5,949 nucleotides of DNA from Planctomycetota bacterium (GCA_003644295.1 QNBZ01000091.1:1-5949), one strand, 5' to 3'; positions 1 to 5,933 are shown, counted from the stretch's first letter. The notes: generated by a model not told the origin, from the letters alone. Numbers and translations: made by a program.

Positions 1-4
1 AAAA

Positions 5-227
5 ATGAGATATACTGCAATACTGGAGAAGGGGAGAGAGTCAGGATATGTGGCTATTTGTCCGACCTTACGTGGTTGCGTTGCTCAAGGTAGGACCAAA
101 CAAGAAGCGTTAAAAAACTTAAAAGAGGGGCCGTATCGATTATATTGAATGCCTGATAGAAGATGGTGTTCCTGTCCCCCAAGAGGTGGGCAAAAAGGTA
201 TTAGAGATTGAGGTTATGGTACATTGA
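5..227 (+). pseudogene. hicB: HicB-family antitoxin, frameshifted
   Basis: This is the antitoxin of a HicBA type II toxin-antitoxin pair, which would normally bind and neutralise the HicA RNase and repress its own operon. The ATG at 5 opens a typical HicB N-terminus (MRYTAILEKG, then GYVAICPTLRGCVAQGRT and KQEALKNLKEG), but this frame stops at 146-148 after 47 residues. The HicB continuation (YIECLIEDGVPVPQEV to EIEVMVH) lies in another frame and ends with TGA at 225-227. Removing one G from the GGGG run at 127-130 joins the halves into about 73 residues, a normal length for a short HicB. The fragment ends with the partial-RNase-H-fold module and shows no added DNA-binding domain. Its stop overlaps the hicA start. 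Either the gene is dead or the extra G is a sequencing or assembly error. The family call is firm; the pseudogene status is less so. Confidence 0.8.
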
Positions 228-442
228 CTAAATTACCTCGAGGTTTATCTGGTAAAAAGGTAATTCGTGCCCTGCGAAAGGCAGGGTTTTATATTAGACG
301 GCAGAAGTCTTCTCATGTGATCATGAGACGAGAGGATCCTTTTGCACAGGTAGTTGTTCCGTTACATAAGTCAATAGATACGGGATTAACTGTTGAGGAA
401 TTTATAGAGTTATGTGATGGGGATAATAATTCTATCCTATAA
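224..442 (+). CDS. hicA: HicA-family toxin (mRNA interferase), probably defective
   Basis: HicA toxins are small double-stranded-RNA-binding-like RNases that cleave mRNA. The N-terminus (MTKLPRGLSGKKVIRALRKA) is classic. The TTG start at 224 is chosen because it gives this N-terminus, overlaps the hicB stop by four bases (TTGA), and has GAGGT at 210-214 nine bases upstream. The catalytic histidine is present at about residue 31, but the usual G-S-H reads S-S-H. The segment REDPFAQVVVPLH is normal. After HKSIDTG the protein jumps straight to LTVEEFIEL. From memory of the family, a helix of about ten residues (TLRxIIRQAG-like) belongs between them, so roughly 30 bases look deleted in frame near 385. 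The tail DGDNNSIL is also atypical. The protein is probably inactive, consistent with the broken hicB. Family call sure; loss of function inferred. Confidence 0.82.
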   Translation: MTKLPRGLSGKKVIRALRKAGFYIRRQKSSHVIMRREDPFAQVVVPLHKSIDTGLTVEEFIELCDGDNNSIL

Positions 443-444
443 AA

Positions 445-1641
445 ATGAGGGTATTACAGACCGCTAGGTGGTTTTTCCCCCACGTCGGGGGAGCCAGCAT
501 CAGGGTTTATCAGACCGCAAGGAATCTGGTAAAATTCGGGCATGATGTCCATCTCCTGGTTCACAATCCAAAATCGATCGAACAGTGCAATCTGGAGCAG
601 GATGCCCCATCCTATGAGGAATATGAGGGAATTCACGTCTACAGGCTTCCTTACTTTGGGCCAAATCCCCTTTACTGGGGTCTTAGCATTCCACTAATGG
701 CAAAAAGAGCGATCGATATTATAAAAAAACAGAAAATTGATGTAATTTTATCGCATAACCCACCCTACCTGGTCGGCACATCATCCTGGATAGCAAGTAA
801 ATTTACCGGGGTTCCATTCGTTTTAAACGTCCATGATGTCTGGGGGGCGAGTCATTACAGAAAACACGAATACCTCGTGGGTAAATATCTGGAGAGATTC
901 TGCTGTAAAAGGGCGAAGAGGATTATTACGGTCTCGGAGGGTCTAACTGATATCCTCTCAAAGGAAACGGGGATAGAGAAAGAGATTATTAAAGCCGCTC
1001 CGAACGCTGTAGATTACGAAAAATTCAGGTCAGAAAAGATAAGGTCAGAGCAGCTCAGGAGAGAATATAATCTCTCCGGAAAGAAAGTTGTCTTCTTTGT
1101 CGGAATCCTTAGGAAGTGGGCTGGCGTTCAATTTCTTATAAAGGCATTTCCAGAAGTTCTGGAGAAAGTTCCAAATTCCCGGCTTTTGATAGTGGGTGAC
1201 GGCGGGGATAGAAGGTATTTAGAAAATCTTGCACGGGAGGTTGATATCAATGAACAGACCATATTCACGGGGCCCGTTCCATACGAGGACGTGCCAAGCC
1301 TAATTAATCTTGCAGATGTTTGTGTTGCACCCTTCCCATCAAGCAAGGTTACCGATCAAAGAAAGTTAATTTCTCCCCACAAGGTCCTGGAATATATGTG
1401 CATTGGAAAACCAGTGGTTGCAAGCAGGGTGGGCGGGATGGAGAGATATGTCAGGGATGGTGAAACCGGCTTGTTATTTGAACCCGAAAACGTTAAGGAT
1501 CTCGCAGATAAAATAATAATACTTCTCAGAAATAGAAACTTGAGGGAAGCCTTTGGTGAACGGGGAAAGAAAATTGTTATGCGGGAGCACACATGGGAGA
1601 AAACGGCAAGAATTATTGAAAAAACGTTAAAGGAAAAATGA
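445..1641 (+). CDS. Glycosyltransferase family 4 (GT-B fold)
   Basis: This is a retaining GT4 enzyme that transfers a sugar from a nucleotide-sugar donor to a glycan acceptor, usually at the cytoplasmic face of the membrane. The N-terminal Rossmann half begins MRVLQTARWFFPHVGG, with the glycine loop at residues 15-16 and NVHDVW at 128-133. The C-terminal donor-binding half starts near 214 (VVFFVGILRKWAG) and carries IVGDGG (249-254), FTGPVPY (274-280), the SPHKVLEYMCIGKPVVAS segment (310-327) with the conserved glutamate, and VGGMERYV. The length of 398 residues is normal. The first glutamate of the usual E-x7-E pair is not obvious, as in several S-x-x-K-xLEYM-type GT4 enzymes. The ATG is two bases after the hicA stop with no good ribosome-binding site, but the N-terminus fits the family. 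Its stop overlaps the next start (ATGA). Donor and acceptor cannot be read from sequence. Confidence 0.93.
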   Translation: MRVLQTARWFFPHVGGASIRVYQTARNLVKFGHDVHLLVHNPKSIEQCNLEQDAPSYEEYEGIHVYRLPYFGPNPLYWGLSIPLMAKRAIDIIKKQKIDVILSHNPPYLVGTSSWIASKFTGVPFVLNVHDVWGASHYRKHEYLVGKYLERFCCKRAKRIITVSEGLTDILSKETGIEKEIIKAAPNAVDYEKFRSEKIRSEQLRREYNLSGKKVVFFVGILRKWAGVQFLIKAFPEVLEKVPNSRLLIVGDGGDRRYLENLAREVDINEQTIFTGPVPYEDVPSLINLADVCVAPFPSSKVTDQRKLISPHKVLEYMCIGKPVVASRVGGMERYVRDGETGLLFEPENVKDLADKIIILLRNRNLREAFGERGKKIVMREHTWEKTARIIEKTLKEK

Positions 1642-1928
1642 AATTAATAGCAAGGGTAAAGGAGATCAGAGGTAATTGTGCCGTTTTTAGTGGTAATGAA
1701 AAAATCGTCATGGAGGGTGCCGAAATAAATTTAAAGGAAACTGATAAAATCTGCATCCACGCATTATCCTCATTGCTCCACTTTATGATGGCATTGAGAG
1801 CGGGGGTAGGTCCAGAAAAATTGGGCTTAGCGAAGAAGGGGAATAAGGCCTATATTCAGTGTCCCGACCCGGGGGAGCCCTACACCGAGGGGGGCACCGT
1901 AATCTTTGAGATAGAGGTGATAAAATGA
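1638..1928 (+). CDS. TIGR04076 family small protein, unknown function
   Basis: This 96-residue soluble protein has no signal peptide or membrane segment. Its pattern resembles the uncharacterised TIGR04076 family common in methanogens and other anaerobes: a short beta-rich N-terminus (VKEIRGNCAVF), a central CIHALSSLLHFMMALRAG segment, QCPDPGEPYTEGGTV, and a closing V-I-F-E-I-E strand. Cys14, Cys39, His41 and Cys75 could form a metal site; this is inference. The start overlaps the upstream glycosyltransferase stop and the end overlaps the next gene's start, both as ATGA, so translation is probably coupled on both sides. AAAGGAAAA just before the ATG can serve as a ribosome-binding site. The location suggests a link to glycan synthesis, but no biochemical role is known to me. 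The family call comes from memory of the pattern, not a search. Confidence 0.8.
   Translation: MKLIARVKEIRGNCAVFSGNEKIVMEGAEINLKETDKICIHALSSLLHFMMALRAGVGPEKLGLAKKGNKAYIQCPDPGEPYTEGGTVIFEIEVIK
1914..1921 (+). promoter_or_regulatory. Strong ribosome-binding site for the epimerase gene
   Basis: GAGGTGAT is an eight-base match to the complement of the 16S rRNA 3' end (AUCACCUC) and lies three bases before the ATG at 1925. It sits inside the last codons of the TIGR04076 gene. It fixes the start codon and should make the epimerase the best-initiated gene of the block, alongside coupling through the ATGA overlap. Confidence 0.75.
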
Positions 1929-3025
1929 GATTAACCATATCGATAGGAACGAGACCACAGCTGATAAAGATAAGTCCTTTAGTGAGAAAAATAGAAAAAG
2001 AAGACGGAATTGAACTTCAGTTCATTGATACGGGACAGCACTATGACCATGAATTAAACAAGACCTTTTATGATGAATTAAACCTGCCCGAATCAAAGTT
2101 TCTGGATATTGGTTCCGGAGCCCCGGGAGAGCAGACAGGTAATGCAATGATTGCAATCGAAAAAGAGCTTATAAAATTCGACCCAGATCTCGTTTTGGTT
2201 ATTGGGGATACAAATTCAACCCTGGCCGGGGCCCTTGCCGCAGTGAAACAGAAGATCCCATTGGGGCATATTGAAGCCGGTCTGAGAAGCTTTGATAGAA
2301 GAATGCCCGAGGAGATTAATAGAATTATTGTCGATCACATCTCGGATTATCTTTTTGCTCCCACAGAAAATGCAGTGAAAAATCTGAGTAAAGAGGGGAT
2401 ACCAGGAGACGGAATCTTTTTCACCTATGACATTACGGTTGACGCTTGCCTAGAAAACTACAGAATTGCAAAAGAAAAATCTAAGATTCTGGAGAAACTG
2501 GGGATTAATCCAAGAGGCTATATCTTAGTAACATCCCACAGACAGGAGAATGTCGATGATGAAGGGAATCTGAGCAGGTTAGTGAATGCCCTCATTCGAA
2601 TAAAAAAACCTGTCATTTTCCCCATACATCCTAGGACAATGAAGAATCTAAAAAAATTCAATCTACTTGAGAAATTACAAGAGAATTGCATAATAATAAA
2701 GCCTTTGGGTTATTTCGACTTTCTAATGCTCCTAAAAAATGCATCCTGTGTCATCACAGACTCCGGGGGGATTCAGAAGGAGGCTCTTATTCTGAAAACA
2801 CCCTGCGTCACGATCAGGGATACAACGGAGTGGATTGAGACGGTAAAACTTGGTGCAAACGTCTTGGTGGGGCTGGATGAGAAAAAAATTGTCGAAGAGG
2901 TGGAGAAGAGATCCAGAGAGGAATTCCATAAATCAATGGAAAGAATCAGGAATCCATATGGTGACGGGAAGACCAGCGAGCGCATATTACGGATATTGAA
3001 ATCGCAAAAGGAAATGGAAAGGTAA
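1925..3025 (+). CDS. wecB: Non-hydrolysing UDP-GlcNAc 2-epimerase family (WecB/WbpI-like)
   Basis: The family inverts C2 of a UDP-N-acetylglucosamine-type sugar, giving UDP-ManNAc (WecB) or a manno-configured diacetamido uronate (WbpI), as precursors for surface glycans. Family motifs are in order: GTRPQ (residues 8-12), TGQHYD (36-41), GDTNSTLAGALAA (94-106), HIEAGLRS (115-122), PEEINR (128-133), SHRQEN (204-209), HPRT (235-238), TDSGGIQKEA (278-287), RDTTEWIET (298-306) and NPYGDGKTSERI (343-354). At 366 residues it is full length. GTRPQ rather than GTRPE, and TEW rather than TERPE, resemble WbpI-type enzymes more than classical WecB, so the exact substrate is uncertain and the symbol marks the family only. 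The usual GN/GD before the I-V-D segment reads YD (FFTYDITVDA, 165-174). It overlaps the preceding gene by ATGA and ends a translationally coupled block; a 106-base spacer follows. No UDP-sugar dehydrogenase is in the window. Confidence 0.93.
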   Translation: MRLTISIGTRPQLIKISPLVRKIEKEDGIELQFIDTGQHYDHELNKTFYDELNLPESKFLDIGSGAPGEQTGNAMIAIEKELIKFDPDLVLVIGDTNSTLAGALAAVKQKIPLGHIEAGLRSFDRRMPEEINRIIVDHISDYLFAPTENAVKNLSKEGIPGDGIFFTYDITVDACLENYRIAKEKSKILEKLGINPRGYILVTSHRQENVDDEGNLSRLVNALIRIKKPVIFPIHPRTMKNLKKFNLLEKLQENCIIIKPLGYFDFLMLLKNASCVITDSGGIQKEALILKTPCVTIRDTTEWIETVKLGANVLVGLDEKKIVEEVEKRSREEFHKSMERIRNPYGDGKTSERILRILKSQKEMER

Positions 3026-3123
3026 TGGAAAGGAACGGGAATTTCCCTGCTATGATCTCAGGGATTTTTAGCCCGTTAATTGAAAATGTAACCTCGGTTC
3101 GATCCAAATCCATAATGAGTTAA
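3025..3123 (+). CDS. Doubtful 32-codon small ORF
   Basis: The ATG overlaps the epimerase stop (TAATG), with GGAAAGG immediately upstream as a possible ribosome-binding site. The frame encodes 32 residues starting MERNGNFPAMISGIF and ends at TAA 3121-3123, eight bases before the deacetylase start. I recognise no family, signal peptide or membrane span. It covers almost the whole spacer and would bridge the two coupled blocks by reinitiation, the main argument for it. Against it, an open frame this short is expected by chance and a hairpin occupies the same bases. Confidence 0.2.
   Translation: MERNGNFPAMISGIFSPLIENVTSVRSKSIMS
3034..3077 (+). other. Two-stem hairpin in the spacer between the gene blocks
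   Basis: AACGGG (3034-3039) pairs with CCCGTT (3072-3077), and inside it TCCCTG (3044-3049) pairs with CAGGGA (3059-3064) around a nine-base loop. An asymmetric internal loop (AATT against TTTTTAG) separates the stems. Twelve pairs, nine of them G-C or C-G, could fold in the RNA. No T-run follows the outer stem, so it is not a standard intrinsic terminator. An mRNA-processing or stability element between the two blocks is possible. The structure is seen; the role is inference. Confidence 0.4.
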
Positions 3124-3131
3124 GGAATACG

Positions 3132-3929
3132 ATGAAGATAATTATCTCCCATGATATTGATCATTTGTCCGTGAAAGAGCACTATCATGACTTAATAATC
3201 CCTAAATTCATGGGGTTGAGTAGCATCGAGTTATTAAGAGGTAATATCTCCTTGAAGACCTATATAAAAAGGCTGGTGGGGCTATTCAGAGAGAATGCAT
3301 GGAATAATCTGCGAGAGTTGTTGGAATTTGACAGGGAACATAACGTAAATTCAACGTTCTTCGTTGCTGTGGCTAATGATCTGGGCATAAGTTACTCCCT
3401 CAATGAGGCAGAAAAGGCGATACATCTGATTAAAAAGAGGGGCTTTGATCTGGGGGTGCATGGAATCGAATATAAAAATATTGATGGAATCTCAGAGGAA
3501 TACAATACATTCAGGAGAATTTCCGGATTAAAAAAATTTGGGATCAGAATGCATTACCTAAGGAAAAACGAGCGAACTCTGGATTTTTTGGATAAAGCAG
3601 GATATGTCTATGATACAACAGAATTCTCTGAGGATCTGAAACAACCCTATTTCATTGGAAATTTGTTGGAAATTCCGCTTCATATTATGGACGGTTATTT
3701 ATTTCTTCCAAAATATATGGGTCTCTCCCTGGAACGGGCCATAAATCTCACAAAAAATCTTCTTGAGAGGGCAAAAAAAGAGAACAAATTAATTAACATT
3801 TTATTCCACCAGAGATATTTCAGTGATGAATTTCCAAGATATAAGGGATGGTATGAATGGTTAGTAAAATATGCAACTGAAAATGAATTTGAGTTCCTCA
3901 ATTATAGTGGATTAGTTAGAGGGTTATAA
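3132..3929 (+). CDS. Polysaccharide deacetylase-like protein (NodB/CE4 fold)
   Basis: CE4 enzymes are metal-dependent and remove N- or O-acetyl groups from glycans. This 265-residue protein resembles the family found in surface-glycan clusters: MKIIISHDIDHLS carries the motif 1 aspartates (Asp8 and Asp10), STFF is at 74-77, GFDLGVHGIEY supplies His110, GIRMHYLR is at 137-144 (equivalent to the R-x-P motif), LLEIPLHIMDGYLF is at 178-191, and INILFHQRYFS at 221-231 is the late histidine motif. The usual H-x3-H of motif 2 reads H-x3-Y, so the metal site is not canonical. No signal peptide is visible, so it should act in the cytoplasm on a nucleotide sugar or a lipid-linked intermediate. The start is supported by AAGGA at 3122-3126, five bases before the ATG. 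The methyltransferase follows two bases later, so they share a transcript. The fold is likely; the reaction is unproven. Confidence 0.85.
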   Translation: MKIIISHDIDHLSVKEHYHDLIIPKFMGLSSIELLRGNISLKTYIKRLVGLFRENAWNNLRELLEFDREHNVNSTFFVAVANDLGISYSLNEAEKAIHLIKKRGFDLGVHGIEYKNIDGISEEYNTFRRISGLKKFGIRMHYLRKNERTLDFLDKAGYVYDTTEFSEDLKQPYFIGNLLEIPLHIMDGYLFLPKYMGLSLERAINLTKNLLERAKKENKLINILFHQRYFSDEFPRYKGWYEWLVKYATENEFEFLNYSGLVRGL

Positions 3930-3931
3930 AC

Positions 3932-4591
3932 ATGAATGAAATAAAGAAAGGATATGAGGACTCCAAGAATATAAAGTGGTGGTCAGAGCATTATAACGAA
4001 CAGAAAGAACGGCAATTCATTAAAAAAATCATAGAAAGTATACCTGATTCTGGGGATAAACTACTCGACATTGGTTGTGGTATAGGAATGCATTCCTTTA
4101 TATTCAAGAATCTTGGTAAAAATGTTATCGCATTAGATTACAGCAAAAAAATGTGCGATTACGCAAAAAATCACTATGGGTTAGATGTAATCAGGGGCGA
4201 TGCCCTGAAACTACCCTTTACCAGTGAAAAATTCGATATAACCTTCACCTGTGGCTTGAGCACAATTGTGGGTGATGAGGATATTAGAATTAAGAGCGTA
4301 AGAGAAATGAGGAGGATAACAAAGAAGGGAGGTTATATTATTCTATCCACACCAAGTGATAAATCGATTTATTTCAAATTCAAAAAAGACTCCCTGCATC
4401 ATCTGGATGACAGAGATGAAGGGATTTTACAGAAAGAAAAATTGGATGTAATCTCAACCATATACTGGGGCATTTTGCCGGGATTTATGTGGAAGAATCT
4501 AATTCTCAGAATTATGGCAAAATTTTTGGAATTATTTTCTAGGTCAAGATATATAGGTATACGAAAGGTGGTGATCTGTAGAAAAAAATGA
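3932..4591 (+). CDS. Class I SAM-dependent methyltransferase
   Basis: This 219-residue protein has a Rossmann-type methyltransferase domain. Motif I is LLDIGCGIGMH (residues 44-54) for SAM binding, VIALDYS (65-71) ends the second strand with an acidic residue that would hold the ribose, IRGDALKLPF (87-96) contacts the adenine, FDITFTCG (101-108) is motif IV, and KKGGYIILSTPSD (131-143) is the post-IV turn and strand. The first 40 residues form a helical cap. The C-terminal part (about 172-212) is rich in aromatic and hydrophobic residues (YWGILPGFMWKNLILRIM) and may lie on the membrane or form the acceptor pocket. AGAGGG at 3918-3923 is a ribosome-binding site eight bases before the ATG. The stop overlaps the next start (ATGA). 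Context suggests methylation of a sugar or glycan intermediate, but a lipid or small molecule is possible. Confidence 0.9.
   Translation: MNEIKKGYEDSKNIKWWSEHYNEQKERQFIKKIIESIPDSGDKLLDIGCGIGMHSFIFKNLGKNVIALDYSKKMCDYAKNHYGLDVIRGDALKLPFTSEKFDITFTCGLSTIVGDEDIRIKSVREMRRITKKGGYIILSTPSDKSIYFKFKKDSLHHLDDRDEGILQKEKLDVISTIYWGILPGFMWKNLILRIMAKFLELFSRSRYIGIRKVVICRKK
4565..4575 (+). promoter_or_regulatory. Ribosome-binding site for the second glycosyltransferase
   Basis: AAGGTGGTGAT resembles the anti-16S consensus and ends twelve bases before the ATG at 4588, a little far. An in-frame TAG at 4579-4581 rules out any earlier start, so the ATG that overlaps the methyltransferase stop is the first possible one. 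The site lies within the methyltransferase coding sequence. Confidence 0.5.
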
Positions 4592-5766
4592 ATGTTTCCA
4601 TAATCGTTTCCAATATGTCATTGGAATCAAGAATTTTGAAGGAGGTAAGGACACTAAAAAGGAACGGTTACGATGTAAGGGTATTAGCTGCAGCTTTCTC
4701 ACATGGAACAAAAAAGAAAAAGAAGGAGATAAAGGACTTAGATGTAATTTACGCCGGCATATCAATGAGAAGCAGCAATAAGTTGATCAGGATACTGTCC
4801 TACCCCTACTATTTACTGATGTTATGTTTGCATGCATTCAGATTAAATTCGGATATTTATCATTGTCAAGACTTCCATACATTACCTGTGGGGTGTTTAT
4901 TAAAGCTATTCGGCAGAAAGAGGGTAATATATGATGCAAGAGAGCATTACGCCATGTTAATTTCTGAAAATCCGGTATTCCCCCGATTTATTAAACCCGC
5001 AATTAGAAGCTTAGTTAATTTTCTGGAAACTGTATGCTGCCATTTTGTAGATTATATTATTACTGTTGATCCAATACTGGAGAAAAACTTTCTAAAACTC
5101 AATAAAAATGTAACTGTGGTTGCAAATTTTCCCGAACTGATGTTTTTCCAATCCACAGAGGATAATGCATTAATGAAAAAATACAATAATAGGCAATTGA
5201 TAATCTATGTTGGTGGGCTGACCCCATACAGGGGCATTTTAGAGTCCATCAAGGCGATCGAATTAGTAAGAAACAAAATTGAAAATGTAAAATTACTATT
5301 CGTCGGCCCGTTTCAGGATACAAAATACGAGAAAAAAGTATTAGATTATATAAAATCCAACAATCTTGAAAACCTAGTGGAATTTACTGGTCCAGTTCCT
5401 TATGGGGAGGTTCCAAAATACCTAGGTATCAGCAAGCTCGGTCTTTTATTATACCAGCCAACGATGAGATATTCCAAGACCCCCTATCCCATAAAGCTGT
5501 TTGAGTATATTGGCTATTCCCTACCAGTAATCTCGAGCAATCTACCGGAGCTCGAAAAGATTATAAATGAAATAAACTGTGGAATTTCGGTTGATCCCAC
5601 CAATCTAAGGGAAATTTCTGACGCAATTATCTATCTGTTGGAAAATCCCTCTGAGGCCAAAAAGATGGGCGAAAACGGCAGAAAGGCGGTAGAGGAAAAG
5701 TACAACTGGGAGATGATGGAAAAGAGGTTATTGGAGGTTTATAGCGATTTAATTAAACAGAATTAG
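4588..5766 (+). CDS. Glycosyltransferase family 4 (GT-B fold), second copy
   Basis: This is a second retaining-type GT4 enzyme, 392 residues, for addition of a sugar to a cell-surface glycan. The N-terminal half contains SNMSLESRILKEVRTLKRNGYDV (shown here as residues 8-30), YHCQDFHTLPVG (91-102) and VIYDAREHYAM (113-123). A hydrophobic stretch near 70-83 (LSYPYYLLMLCLHA) may seat it on the membrane. The donor-binding half has YVGGLTPYRG (207-216), FTGPVPYGEVP (266-276) and PIKLFEYIGYSLPVISS (301-317) with the conserved glutamate; the preceding E of E-x7-E is a threonine here. It shares FTGPVPY-x-x-VP with the first glycosyltransferase, but the N-terminal halves differ, so the two probably use different acceptors. 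A lysine run at 42-46 comes from an A-rich stretch. Several lines of this gene are clearly more AT-rich than the first glycosyltransferase. Overlap with the methyltransferase stop indicates coupling. Confidence 0.92.
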   Translation: MNVSIIVSNMSLESRILKEVRTLKRNGYDVRVLAAAFSHGTKKKKKEIKDLDVIYAGISMRSSNKLIRILSYPYYLLMLCLHAFRLNSDIYHCQDFHTLPVGCLLKLFGRKRVIYDAREHYAMLISENPVFPRFIKPAIRSLVNFLETVCCHFVDYIITVDPILEKNFLKLNKNVTVVANFPELMFFQSTEDNALMKKYNNRQLIIYVGGLTPYRGILESIKAIELVRNKIENVKLLFVGPFQDTKYEKKVLDYIKSNNLENLVEFTGPVPYGEVPKYLGISKLGLLLYQPTMRYSKTPYPIKLFEYIGYSLPVISSNLPELEKIINEINCGISVDPTNLREISDAIIYLLENPSEAKKMGENGRKAVEEKYNWEMMEKRLLEVYSDLIKQN

Positions 5767-5779
5767 AATAATTATCATG

Positions 5780-5818
5780 CCAGTAATCTTAAGAATAGAT
5801 GTAAACAGGGCTTACTGG
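5780..5818. repeat. Seven-base inverted repeat
   Basis: CCAGTAA (5780-5786) is the reverse complement of TTACTGG (5812-5818), with a 25-base loop. It lies just after the last complete gene and could form a hairpin in the 3' untranslated RNA. No T-run follows, so a terminator is unlikely on this evidence. It also lies within the possible deacetylase remnant. Confidence 0.3.
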
Positions 5819-5849
5819 AAAGGAATTTCCTAAATTCCCAGATTCTTAG

Positions 5850-5899
5850 GCATTAGGTTATCTGTTGATTTTCCTGGACATTAGCATTGGTTATCTGTT
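5850..5899 (+). repeat. Imperfect direct repeat in the right-hand spacer
   Basis: GCATTAGGTTATCTGTT (5850-5866) recurs as GCATTGGTTATCTGTT (5884-5899), differing by one base, and the exact core GGTTATCTGTT recurs 33 bases apart. Three helical turns or eleven codons fit this spacing, so the pair may be operator half-sites upstream of the TATA-like box or a small in-frame duplication in a decayed gene. Confidence 0.55.
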
Positions 5900-5925
5900 T
5901 TTAGAATCCTAGGAGTACGATCATT

Positions 5926-5933
5926 TTTATATA
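5926..5933 (+). promoter_or_regulatory. Archaeal-type TATA-like box
   Basis: TTTATATA within an AT-only stretch (5924-5939) matches the archaeal box A consensus. Transcription would begin about 25 bases downstream, just outside the window, and could serve the next gene. The eight-base palindrome TCCTAGGA lies at 5907-5914, upstream of it. I cannot see a clear purine-rich BRE. AT-rich spacers produce such matches by chance, and the call depends on the host being an archaeon. Apart from this, the repeats and the possible remnant, nothing else is visible in 5767-5949. Confidence 0.4.

Larger units (their letters stand above)
5777..5912 (+). pseudogene. Possible remnant of a NodB-like deacetylase start
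   Basis: Ten bases after the second glycosyltransferase an ATG opens MPVILRIDVNRAYWKGIS and then TAA at 5831-5833. L-R-I-D-V-(D/N)-x-A-Y is how several archaeal polysaccharide deacetylase-like proteins begin (motif 1 aspartates), with Asn replacing the second Asp. A shift into another frame reads FPKFPDS, then ALGYLLIFLD and SIGYLFLES, with stops at 5847-5849 and 5910-5912; an x-L-G-Y-L segment is also expected after motif 1. This suggests a gene damaged by a frameshift and nonsense changes, perhaps with a small duplication. The end is arbitrary because the window stops soon after. It could instead be chance similarity over about 15 residues. No clear ribosome-binding site precedes it. Confidence 0.35.

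Noticed and set aside
287..295. TTTTATATT inside hicA as a possible promoter for the downstream glycosyltransferase.
   Set aside because: It lies in coding sequence, encodes ordinary residues of HicA (F-Y-I) and has no supporting element; too weak to list as a feature.
454..636. Minus-strand open frames such as those at 454-636, 1128-1592, 2732-2985, 3695-3901 and 4544-4765.
   Set aside because: They lie opposite well-supported genes, resemble no family I know and are expected mirror frames of the real coding sequences.
3094..3104. GGTTCGATCC, resembling the T-loop of a tRNA.
   Set aside because: The flanking bases do not pair as a T-stem and no acceptor, D or anticodon arm can be drawn upstream, so it is neither a tRNA gene nor a convincing attachment-site fragment.
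4710..4716. A-AAA-AAG slippery heptamer in the correct phase in the second glycosyltransferase, followed by AAGGAG.
   Set aside because: It arises from a lysine run (residues 42-46). The Shine-Dalgarno-like sequence is downstream rather than upstream, and a -1 shift soon hits a stop, giving only a short fragment. A chance product of A-rich coding is more likely.
5820..5831. GGAATTTCC near-palindrome also found at 3038-3046, with TGGAAAGGAA just before it in both spacers.
   Set aside because: The matches are short, differently spaced and low in complexity, so a shared regulatory element cannot be supported from two occurrences.
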